Source: Deltaproteobacteria bacterium (GTDB lineage Bacteria > Desulfobacterota > Syntrophobacteria > Syntrophobacterales > Thermodesulforhabdaceae). From it: a DNA stretch of 38,333 nucleotides. A program made the translations under genes and the position numbers. The notes under the pieces are model-generated. The model saw only the letters and a program-made list of their open reading frames with translations. It had not been told where the DNA came from and ran no database searches. Positions 17,494 to 25,034 of the stretch are shown here, piece by piece. Within the stretch, counting starts at the first letter, position 1. Every line of letters starts with the position of its first letter. Location of the stretch: NCBI GenBank assembly GCA_019309115.1, contig JAFDGW010000030.1, positions 1 through 38,333 of the forward strand. The letters are read 5' to 3'.

Positions 17494-18354
17494 GTGGCTT
17501 CTAGGGAACCGAAACTGGCTGTTGAACTACGAAATCTCACCAAACGCTATCGAAAAGTGCAAGCCCTCAAAAGAATCAGTTTACAGGTTCAGGAAGGCGA
17601 ACTGTTTGCTTATCTGGGCCCAAACGGCTCTGGAAAAACCACAACGATACGAATACTGGTAGGTCTTACGAAGGCAACATCTGGCGATGCCTTTTTAAAC
17701 GGCTATCATGTAGAACGCGACTCAATCCACGCAAAAAGACAATGCGGCTATGTTCCACAAAGTCTTAATCTCGACCATGAACTCACCGTCGAACAGAATC
17801 TCGACATCCATGGACGCCTCTTCAACATGAGTCGTCGTAAGCGAAAGAACAGGATAGCATACCTTCTTCATTACATAGGCCTTGCGGATAGAGCACGGAG
17901 CCCGGTAAAAGAACTATCCGGCGGGATGAGGCGAAGGGTTATGATTGCCCGAGCCCTTCTTCATGAACCTCGTATTCTGTTCCTTGACGAACCTACTGTT
18001 GGCCTTGACCCCGCCATAAGGCGTAAGATATGGGCGCTAATCAAAAGGATTCAGATGGACGGAACAACCATTTTTCTGACCACGCATTACATTGAGGAAG
18101 CAGAGTTTCTGGCAGATCGAGTGGCTTTTCTTTCTCAGGGTGAATTGATAACAATTGGTCAACCGCAGGATTTGATGGATAGCCTCGGAAAATGGGCACT
18201 GGACACGGTGGAAAACGAACAAATGAAAACCTTCTACTTCCGTTCACAGGAAGAAGCCAGGCAACATGCGTCCGTCCATCCCGGGCCCTTTTCAATACGG
18301 CGAGTGAACCTGGAGGACGTGTTCATATCATTGACGGGTCGGAAAGTTGCATAA
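17494..18354 (+). CDS. ABC-2 transporter ATP-binding protein (DrrA/NatA type)
   Basis: 286 residues from a GTG start that directly follows the HDOD stop. Walker A is LGPNGSGKTTT, the Q-loop is VPQSLNLDHELT, the signature is ELSGGMRRRV, Walker B is RILFLDEPTVGLDP and the H-loop lies in TTHYIEEAEFL. The C-terminal 60 residues resemble the regulatory tail of DrrA-like ATPases. It powers the permease encoded next, which it overlaps by one base. Substrate unknown. Confidence 0.95.
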   Translation: MASREPKLAVELRNLTKRYRKVQALKRISLQVQEGELFAYLGPNGSGKTTTIRILVGLTKATSGDAFLNGYHVERDSIHAKRQCGYVPQSLNLDHELTVEQNLDIHGRLFNMSRRKRKNRIAYLLHYIGLADRARSPVKELSGGMRRRVMIARALLHEPRILFLDEPTVGLDPAIRRKIWALIKRIQMDGTTIFLTTHYIEEAEFLADRVAFLSQGELITIGQPQDLMDSLGKWALDTVENEQMKTFYFRSQEEARQHASVHPGPFSIRRVNLEDVFISLTGRKVA

Positions 18355-19088
18355 TGAGAGGCTGGAGTGCCGTTTTTTACCGAGAAATACTGATTTTAAA
18401 AACTAAAATATTCCGTCAGCTTGCGTCCATGTCGGTTATGCCGCTTCTCTACATCGTAGCATTTGGGTATGGACTAGGAAATGAAATGACCGTGAACGGT
18501 GTACCCTACCTGGCATTTCTGATACCAGGGCTAGCCGCCATGAGTAGCATGATTCAGGGATTTAACATAGCCAGCGAAATTAACATTACGCGCTTTTACT
18601 GGAGGGTATTCGAGGAGTTTCAGGTAGCGCCAATAAGAAGCATAGCTTATGTCACAGGAGAAGTCCTTTTCGGTGTCACCAGAGCGGCCATGGGTGTGGG
18701 AATAATTACCGGCTTAGCATGGCTTTTTGGAATCAGACTTTCTTATAATTTCTTCTTCTGGCTGGCAATGGTCATGAATGCATTTCTTTTTGCTTCTCTG
18801 GCGGTATCGCTGGCCATGCTTGTTCGGTCTCATGCTGACCAGGCACTGCTCGTCAATTTCGTCATAACACCTATGGGCTTTCTTGGCGGAACGTTCTTCC
18901 CGGTTGAAAAGATGCCTCACTGGGTTCAAATCCTTTTGGAGTACCTGCCAATAACACATGCGGCAAAGGCAATGAGGGCAGCGGCTCTGGGGAATCAGCC
19001 AGATCCTGAATCCTATGTGGTTCTTGGGATCATGGGCGTGATGTTTTTTGTTCTGGCTGTGATTTGTGTCAGCCAGGCAAAAGATTAA
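18354..19088 (+). CDS. ABC-2 family permease
   Basis: 244 residues from the ATG at 18354, which shares a base with the upstream stop (TAATG). Six hydrophobic segments, an N-terminal amphipathic stretch YREILILKTKIFRQL, and the ABC-2 signature near GFLGGTFFPVEKMPHWVQ followed by LPITHAAKAMRA. With the preceding ATPase it would form a DrrAB/NatAB-like exporter in the inner membrane. An in-frame extension upstream to 18192 only reflects an open frame within the ATPase gene. Confidence 0.93.
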   Translation: MRGWSAVFYREILILKTKIFRQLASMSVMPLLYIVAFGYGLGNEMTVNGVPYLAFLIPGLAAMSSMIQGFNIASEINITRFYWRVFEEFQVAPIRSIAYVTGEVLFGVTRAAMGVGIITGLAWLFGIRLSYNFFFWLAMVMNAFLFASLAVSLAMLVRSHADQALLVNFVITPMGFLGGTFFPVEKMPHWVQILLEYLPITHAAKAMRAAALGNQPDPESYVVLGIMGVMFFVLAVICVSQAKD

Positions 19089-19102
19089 AAGGGAGGGAAA
19101 TC

Positions 19103-19648
19103 ATGGGAAGGTTTTTTGGTGTGATTTTTATGGTGTGTGCTATTTTGTGTAGTGTCCTACCGGCAACGGCTCAAAATGGCTTTAGGCTGATGAGCCTTGA
19201 TTTCTCGAACGAGTCAGTACTTCCGGCATGGTGTGCCATGCCTGGAGCTGGAGGCAACAACATCTCACCGGAATTGCATTGGACGAATCCGCCCGATGAT
19301 ATTGCATCATTCGCTCTGGCGGTGATAGACGAACATCCCATCGCCAGACGCTGGGTGCACTGGGTCGTGATAAATATTCCGGCCAATGTGACCACGCTGG
19401 AGAGAGGAGCATCAATGAAGAAGATGCCTGAAGGGGTCAGGGAACTGATTAACTCCTATGGTTTCAGAGGCTATGGAGGTCCCCAGCCACCGGTGGGAAC
19501 GGGAGTTCACAGATATGTGTTCACCATTTACGCATTGAAAGTACCGCAACTGAATATTCCGGATCGGCTAAGTGCCGGAGAATTTGAAAGAGCAATAGGG
19601 CCGTACGTTATTGAAAAAACGTCAATTGTTGGCCTTTTTAGGCGATAA
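19103..19648 (+). CDS. Secreted PEBP/YbhB-YbcL family protein
   Basis: 181 residues from the ATG at 19103 after GGGAGGG. Residues 1-23 are a signal peptide ending in ATAQ, so export to the periplasm is likely. The mature part has the phosphatidylethanolamine-binding-protein signature: CAMPGAGGNNISPELHW, ALAVIDEHPIARRWVHWVV, and YGGPQPPVGTGVHRYVF. Bacterial YbhB-like proteins are called Raf-kinase-inhibitor-like, but no general function is proven. It lies 14 bases after the ABC permease gene and overlaps the convergent NUDIX gene by 27 bases. Confidence 0.93.
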   Translation: MGRFFGVIFMVCAILCSVLPATAQNGFRLMSLDFSNESVLPAWCAMPGAGGNNISPELHWTNPPDDIASFALAVIDEHPIARRWVHWVVINIPANVTTLERGASMKKMPEGVRELINSYGFRGYGGPQPPVGTGVHRYVFTIYALKVPQLNIPDRLSAGEFERAIGPYVIEKTSIVGLFRR

Positions 19649-20035
19649 GATGTTGGTAGATTCCACAATCAACCTTACAATCGGAACGTCAGCGGGGGCG
19701 AATTCGTATTTGTCCAGTGCATCTGGCGATACCCAAGATACAGCCGAATGGTCTTTTAATCTTGGTTCACCGTCAAGCCACCTTACCACGTATGCCAACA
19801 ATCGTATAGTTCGATTTGGGTATTTATATATGCTTTCTCCGATAAATCCGATTACTTCCACTTCCATGTCCAGTTCTTCTCGAATTTCCCGAACGAGGCA
19901 CTGTTCTGGCGTCTCACCGGTCCTAATCTTGCCGCCGGGAAATTCCCACATTTCATCGGAGAATCCAGGTACCTTTCTTCTGGCAATAAGAATTTTTCCG
20001 TTATGGATTATAACTCCTGCCGCTACATCAATCAT
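19622..20035 (-). CDS. NUDIX hydrolase (MutT/8-oxo-dGTPase-like)
   Basis: 137 residues. The Nudix box is complete: GGKIRTGETPEQCLVREIREEL, ordered as GX5EX7REUXEEXGU apart from its last residues (DM). VAAGVIIHNGKILIARR at the start and the short length resemble MutT, which removes oxidised nucleotides from the pool. It is divergent from nfo with a gap of only 34 bases, so two DNA-repair genes share a promoter region. Substrate specificity is inferred only. Confidence 0.93.
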   Translation of the reverse strand: MIDVAAGVIIHNGKILIARRKVPGFSDEMWEFPGGKIRTGETPEQCLVREIREELDMEVEVIGFIGESIYKYPNRTIRLLAYVVRWLDGEPRLKDHSAVSWVSPDALDKYEFAPADVPIVRLIVESTNILSPKKANN

Positions 20036-20069
20036 CGGTGGCTCACCTAGCCCCTAGAGGTTTCCGGTC

Positions 20070-20924
20070 ATGCCTCCCATCGGCGCTCACATGTCTATAA
20101 CTGGTGGATTCCACAAAGCCGTGGAACGCCTTCTATCCGTGGGTGGAGAGGCCCTGCAAATATTTTGCAAAAATCAAAGACAGTGGTCAGCCTCACCCTT
20201 GCAGCTAGAAGAGGTTAAACGATTTCGTCATTCTTGGCAATCATCGGGCAGAATGCCCGTGGCCGTACATGCAGGTTACCTGATAAATCTGGCATCCCCA
20301 GACAAAGCGCTGGCTATGAAGTCCGTGAAATCTTTTGTGGATGAGCTCGAACGCACCGCCACCCTCGGCATACCTTATATGATTATCCATCCCGGATCGC
20401 ACCGGGGATCTGGTCTCAGACAGGGAATCAAGCGATTTGCCCGTAATTTGGATCGATCTCTTAACGAAACCAGAGCTCGACCCATGTGGATTCTTTTAGA
20501 AACCACTGCTGGTCAGGGAACAAACCTCGGTAGTACTTTTGAGGAACTAGCCGAGATAATGGAAAAATCTAGGTATTCGCATTGCATTGGAGTCTGCATC
20601 GACACGGCTCACATATTTGCAGCCGGCTACGACATAAGAACTTCTGAATCTTTTGAAAAGGTGCTGGAAAGGTTCGACAAGCTCGCAGGCCTCGATAGGA
20701 TCAAGTTCTTTCATCTCAACGATTCAATCGGCGGGTTAGGAAGCCACAAGGACCGCCATACTCACATAGGCCAAGGTGCTATAGGCATCGAAGCCTTTCG
20801 ATTTCTCGTAAACAATCCCCGTTTCTCACATGTGCCGATGGTAATAGAAACCCCCAAGGAAAAGGGCCTTGAAATGGACAGGCGGAACATCACTGTTCTG
20901 AAGAACCTTATAAACTCATGCTAA
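20070..20924 (+). CDS. nfo: Endonuclease IV (AP endonuclease)
   Basis: 284 residues; cleaves DNA 5' to abasic sites during base excision repair using three zinc ions. The TIM-barrel ligand motifs are all present: IGAHMSITGG, VHAGYLINLASP, IIHPGSHRG, LLETTAGQG, CIDTAHIFAAGYD, HLNDS, DRHTHIGQG and IETPKE. An AGAGGT lies before the ATG. It is the last core gene before the tRNA and island. Confidence 0.97.
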   Translation: MPPIGAHMSITGGFHKAVERLLSVGGEALQIFCKNQRQWSASPLQLEEVKRFRHSWQSSGRMPVAVHAGYLINLASPDKALAMKSVKSFVDELERTATLGIPYMIIHPGSHRGSGLRQGIKRFARNLDRSLNETRARPMWILLETTAGQGTNLGSTFEELAEIMEKSRYSHCIGVCIDTAHIFAAGYDIRTSESFEKVLERFDKLAGLDRIKFFHLNDSIGGLGSHKDRHTHIGQGAIGIEAFRFLVNNPRFSHVPMVIETPKEKGLEMDRRNITVLKNLINSC

Positions 20925-21077
20925 TGCAATCAATTACAAGGCATTAGTGTGTTTAACCATTTAGGATCAGGCTTTTGTCCTTTGAAGTAAGAAGACAACG
21001 CATCTATAAAGACATTGAAAGTGAATTTGTGTGGCAGCCTACGGGTACTAATTTCTATGAAAACCCTGTATTTTTGC

Positions 21078-21106
21078 TTGACTCGAGCGTAGGTATTTGC
21101 TAGACG
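21078..21106 (+). promoter_or_regulatory. Possible promoter for tRNA-Asn
   Basis: TTGACT at 21078-21083 and TAGACG at 21101-21106 are separated by 17 bases. The tRNA begins 20 bases after the -10-like element. The -35 is good, the -10 is poor (three of six matches). The rest of the 20925-21125 gap shows no gene or terminator that I can defend. Confidence 0.35.
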
Positions 21107-21125
21107 ATAGGCGCACTTTACGGGT

Positions 21126-21201
21126 TCCCCGGTAGCTCAATCGGCAGAGCGGGTGGCTGTTAACCACTAGGTTGCTGGTTCGAGTCCGGCCCGGGGAGCC
21201 A
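21126..21201 (+). tRNA. tRNA-Asn (GTT)
   Basis: 76 bases with a full cloverleaf: acceptor TCCCCGG pairs with CCGGGGA, the D-loop includes AGCTCAATCGGCAGAGC, the anticodon GTT lies in the loop CTGTTAA, the T-loop is GGTTCGAGTCC, and CCA is encoded at 21199-21201. It marks the left edge of the island; no repeat of its 3' end was found further right in the window. Confidence 0.97.
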
Positions 21202-21243
21202 TTTTGATGGTTGTTTCAAACTCCTTCAAAGTGTCCTTCCAAC

Positions 21244-22151
21244 GTAAGCGATCACAGGGTAATCATAGTAGTGCTGCAGATTTTTTGTATCCAGTGAGCG
21301 GGCTTTGTGATAAGTAAGAGTAGTCTGAGAGGAGAAGATCGTTGAAGCGGAAGAAAGCACCCACCGTTGATATTTCGTCAAGTGCAGAAGCCTTGGGATT
21401 GCCTTTTTCGGAGGAAGACTGGGAGGCAACACCTGCATGGGTTGCCTATTAGTCTTGGGGCAATCCAGAAAGTGATTGACCGTGCTTCTGAAGCTATTTT
21501 GCCTCATTATGAAGCGATCCGAGACAAGGCTCGATCATCGAAAGTGAATCATATAGATGAAACTCCGTGGTATAACTCCGGGTGGTTTACACTGGCTGTG
21601 GGTTATGGTCAGTCCTGTGATAGCTTTTTTTATGGTTCATGGAAAGCGCTCAAAAGAGGCTTTTAAAAGCTGATTGGGCAGAAAGCTCCGGTGACGAATG
21701 GGCATTGAAGGAGCTGCACACCCTGGTGCGTATGGCAAGGGTTCCTCCAAGTGAGGGGCAATGGAGTGCTTTTTATGCCAGGTTGTGTCGTTTCATCGCT
21801 CTCTATTGCGAGAGCAAGAGCGAAGCGGGAAAGTTTGTCCGAAGGTTGGAGGAAGAAATGGAATGCCTTTTTGCCTTTCTTGTTGAAGAGGGTGTGGAAC
21901 TCACAAATAATCTGGCTGAACGAACCATTCGCTTTGAAGTTTTGTGGCGGAAAAGAAGTCAGGGTACCAGAAATGATAGAGGATGCCGTTGGGTGGAGCG
22001 AATTCTGTCCCTGCGCCATACCTGTAGGCTCCAATGCAGGTCCACCTTCAATGTCCTTGTGGATGCGTTCTCTGCTTATTTCAAGGGACGAAAACCTGAC
22101 CTTGAATGGTTAACCGAGATTGGTAATGTATAACACCCCGTGATCGCTTAT
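21244..22151 (+). mobile_element. Degenerate IS66-family element, left copy, with both terminal repeats
   Basis: The left end GTAAGCGATCAC (21244-21255) is repeated inverted at 22140-22151 (GTGATCGCTTAT, one mismatch at the tip); GTAAGCG tips are typical of IS66. Inside is a broken TnpC and no tnpA or tnpB, as in the ISBst12 subgroup. At about 908 bases it is far shorter than an intact element. The bases outside the two ends (21236-21243 and 22152-22159) do not form an 8-base target duplication. The right end lies only 18 bases from the start of the defence operon. Confidence 0.85.
21342..22133 (+). pseudogene. IS66 TnpC transposase, broken by two internal deletions and a frameshift
   Basis: The TTG start with AGGAGAAG matches the right copy at 37311. 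After about 30 codons (APTVDISSSAEALGLPF) it jumps, near 21433, to the GLPISLGAIQKVIDRAS region. Compared with the right copy, about 525 bases are missing (right-copy bases 37403-37927). One extra base near 21581 shifts the frame in the ETPWY region relative to the right copy (SGGLHWLW). After 21665 a second segment, normally holding the DGY/H-L-R catalytic region, is absent. The C-terminal IS66 part (NNLAERTIRFEVLWRKRSQGT) is readable to the stop at 22133. It cannot encode an active transposase. Confidence 0.85.
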
Positions 22152-22169
22152 GTAAAATGAGGTAACGAG

Positions 22170-25034
22170 ATGCAGCCTGGAAGCATCGTACTCTTCCGCG
22201 AAAGGGACTGGGTTCTCCTCCCCAGTGAAGATGAGGGCATCTACCGACTACGTCCCTTGACGGGTGCAACTGATGAAGTAACCGCTGTCCATAGAGATTT
22301 AATTAGCATTATTCAGAATATCTTACCGGAGGAGCGTATCCAGCCATCGCAATTTCCTCTGCCATCACCCGAAGATCTTTCAGACGCCGCTAGCGCCTAT
22401 CTGTTGTGGCAGGCTGCTCGGCTGACATTGCGCGACGGAGCTGCCCCCTTTCGGTCTCTGGGCAGAATATCCATCCGACCGCGTGTTTACCAGTTCGTGC
22501 CGCTTCTGATGGCGCTGCGCCTTGACCCTGTGCGATTGTTCATTGCCGATGACGTAGGTGTAGGTAAGACCATCGAAGCTTTGCTGGTCGCTCGAGAACT
22601 CATCGACCGCGGCGAGGTGCGCCGACTGACCGTCCTTTGTCCTCCGTACTTGTGTGATCAATGGGAAAAAGAGCTCCGCGAAAAATTCAACCTGGAAGCC
22701 GTCGTAATCCGCTCGAGTACAATTGGGCAACTCGAGCGCAGTAAACCAGCCAACAAGACCATCTATGAACACCACCCGATTCAGGTCATCAGCATCGATT
22801 GGGTAAAAAGTGAGCAAAACAAGTACCTTTTCTTGCAATTCTGTCCCGAACTGGTGATTGTGGACGAGGCGCATGGCGCGGCCGAAGCAAGTCCCCGTAA
22901 CAAAAGCCAGCAGCAGCGGCATCAGCTATTACGGGAAATTGCGCAAGACGAAAAACGCCATCTGATCCTGTTGTCCGCCACACCCCATAGCGGAGTCGAG
23001 GCCGCGTTTCGATCCCTCCTGGGCCTTCTCCGCCCCGAGTTTCGTGAGTGGGACATCGGATCGCTTGGCAAAACGCAGCGGATTGAACTTGCCCGTCATT
23101 TCGTGCAACGAACCCGTAAGGATATCATCCGCGATTGGGAGGGAGTACATTGCTTCCCGAAGCGCATAAGCGTGGACAAGACTTATAAGCTTTCTGGACG
23201 GTACTGGAAATTGTTCAAAGAGACCTACGCTTTCTGTTCCAAGATTGTTCGCACAGGTCAGAACCTGGAAGAAAGAAAGCGACGGGTGCGCTATTGGGGC
23301 GCACTGGCTCTGTTGCGGTGCGTGATGTCCAGTCCCGCCGCGGCCGTTGCCGCGCTGGAGAAGCGAGTCGGCAGTCCTGAGCTGAACGAAGAAGAGTCTG
23401 ACCCCGGTCGTTTCATCTTCGAAGCTTCGGATGATTTCACCGATGATGAAACCCCCACGCCACCCATCGAAAAAGCGGAGGTGAGTCTTTTAGACAGCGA
23501 ACGGCGCAGATTGCGTCAATTGGCGAGTTTGGCTCACAATCTTCTCCACACGCCACAGGACACCAAACTTGTTCGTTGTGTTAAAGTAATACAGGATCTC
23601 CTGAAAGAAGGATTTCACCCCATCGTCTGGTGCCGGTATGTGGCCACGGCCGAATATGTGGCGGAGGGGCTTCGCCGCAATCTGGATCAGGGCGTGCAGG
23701 TTGTTGCCATCACTGGCCGTATCGGCGACGAAGAGCGACGCATCAAGATTGACGAAATAGACACCAACCGACCTCGGGTCTTGGTGGCCACTGACTGTCT
23801 TTCGGAGGGCATCAATCTGCAGGAAAAGTTCACGGCTGTCCTGCACTACGACCTGCCCTGGAATCCCAATCGCCTCGAGCAGCGGGAAGGCCGGGTGGAC
23901 CGCTACGGCCAGACAGCCCAACAGGTCAAGGCCGTGCGCTTCTACGGCCGCGACAACCCGGTTGATGGGGCGGTCATCGACGTGTTGCTCAACAAGGCAC
24001 GCGAAATTCACCGCACTTTGGGCACCTACGTTCCTGTGCCCGAGGAAAGTGAAAGCGTGATGCAGGCGGTGTTGAATTCGCTCTTTTTGCGACGCCGAGA
24101 ACACATGCAACAACAGCTACTCTTTGAGGGTAACGAGGAGCTCCAGCGATTCCATCAACGCTGGGACCGCGACGCCGAGCGAGAACGGATCAATCGCACT
24201 CGCTTTGCCCAGCGTGCGCTCAAGCCGGAAGAAGTCAAACGCGAATTGGAAGCCACCGATGCCGTCCTCGGCGATCCGAGTGCAGTGCAGGAGTTCGTCC
24301 TGAGTGCTGCTCAGCGCCTGGGACTCATTATCGAGCCCGATCGTGGGCATCTCGATGTGTTCCGCGTCAACCTCTCAGCCCAAGCCGTGGCGACGCTGCC
24401 CAGTGCCGTGCGCTTTGAACTGCCTGAGACAAAAAGCGGCTATTGGCGCATCAGCTTTGTCTCCCCCACGCCGGAAGGTGCGGAGTACGTGGGTCGCAAC
24501 CACCGCTTCGTGGCGGCGCTGGCACGCTTTCTCCTAGAGGAGGCTCTCGTCAAGGGCAAGGATGCCGTGGCCTCCCGATGCGGTGTGTTGCGAACACGAG
24601 CCGTGAACATCTTAACGACACTGCTATTGCTCCGGGTGCGCTACCTGGTGGAACTTCCCCAGCGGGTACCACTTCTTTCCGAAGAGGTCCTCGTCCTGGG
24701 CTACCGGCCACTGGAGGTGGCCAGGGATCCTTGGCTCAGCGATGGCGAAGCACTAGATCTGCTCGCCAGCGCCAGGCCCGATGAAAATATCCCCTATGGA
24801 GAAAAGCGCGAACTCGTTGAGATGGCGCTTGAGGAGATTGGCGAGTGGGGGAAGGGAACCGATGTGCAGGAGGCCATCCGTCAACGGATTCGCCGGCGAG
24901 CACGGGAACTGGAAGCGAGTCACAGGCGCATCCGCAAGGCTGTGTCGCTACGCGTGCGGGAACTGAAAGTCAAACCACAGTTCCCGCCGGATCTACTGGG
25001 CATCCTGATATTGCAACCGGTGGTGAAACCATGA
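22170..25034 (+). CDS. drmD: SNF2/DEAD-type helicase, DISARM DrmD-like
   Basis: 954 residues; ATG at 22170 with GAGGTAACGAG upstream. Superfamily 2 motifs are complete: a Q-motif-like region RPRVYQFVPLLMAL (about 103-116), Walker A ADDVGVGKT (126-134), DEAH (232-235), SATPHSG (269-275), a C-terminal RecA domain with VLVATDCLSEGINLQ, and motif VI EQREGRVDRYGQ near 570-581. The wording LDPVRLFIADDVGVGKTIEA is characteristic of DrmD, the SNF2-like helicase of class 1 DISARM. The last 300 residues are charged and helical with no known domain. It is the first gene of the three-gene operon and overlaps the methylase start by four bases. Symbol by resemblance only; RapA-like helicases are the alternative. 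Confidence 0.85.
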   Translation: MQPGSIVLFRERDWVLLPSEDEGIYRLRPLTGATDEVTAVHRDLISIIQNILPEERIQPSQFPLPSPEDLSDAASAYLLWQAARLTLRDGAAPFRSLGRISIRPRVYQFVPLLMALRLDPVRLFIADDVGVGKTIEALLVARELIDRGEVRRLTVLCPPYLCDQWEKELREKFNLEAVVIRSSTIGQLERSKPANKTIYEHHPIQVISIDWVKSEQNKYLFLQFCPELVIVDEAHGAAEASPRNKSQQQRHQLLREIAQDEKRHLILLSATPHSGVEAAFRSLLGLLRPEFREWDIGSLGKTQRIELARHFVQRTRKDIIRDWEGVHCFPKRISVDKTYKLSGRYWKLFKETYAFCSKIVRTGQNLEERKRRVRYWGALALLRCVMSSPAAAVAALEKRVGSPELNEEESDPGRFIFEASDDFTDDETPTPPIEKAEVSLLDSERRRLRQLASLAHNLLHTPQDTKLVRCVKVIQDLLKEGFHPIVWCRYVATAEYVAEGLRRNLDQGVQVVAITGRIGDEERRIKIDEIDTNRPRVLVATDCLSEGINLQEKFTAVLHYDLPWNPNRLEQREGRVDRYGQTAQQVKAVRFYGRDNPVDGAVIDVLLNKAREIHRTLGTYVPVPEESESVMQAVLNSLFLRRREHMQQQLLFEGNEELQRFHQRWDRDAERERINRTRFAQRALKPEEVKRELEATDAVLGDPSAVQEFVLSAAQRLGLIIEPDRGHLDVFRVNLSAQAVATLPSAVRFELPETKSGYWRISFVSPTPEGAEYVGRNHRFVAALARFLLEEALVKGKDAVASRCGVLRTRAVNILTTLLLLRVRYLVELPQRVPLLSEEVLVLGYRPLEVARDPWLSDGEALDLLASARPDENIPYGEKRELVEMALEEIGEWGKGTDVQEAIRQRIRRRARELEASHRRIRKAVSLRVRELKVKPQFPPDLLGILILQPVVKP

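Noticed and set aside
21170-21201. Search for an att duplication of the tRNA-Asn 3' end as evidence of integrase-type insertion
   Set aside because: No repeat of the T-arm or acceptor end was found to the right, and no integrase gene is in the window.
23490-24113. Long minus-strand ORF inside the SNF2 helicase gene
   Set aside because: Shadow frame in GC-rich coding DNA; the plus-strand protein has complete helicase motifs.
24845-25030. N-terminal extension of the methylase into the helicase gene
   Set aside because: It only reads the helicase 3' end in another frame; the ATG at 25031 with ATGA overlap is the natural start.
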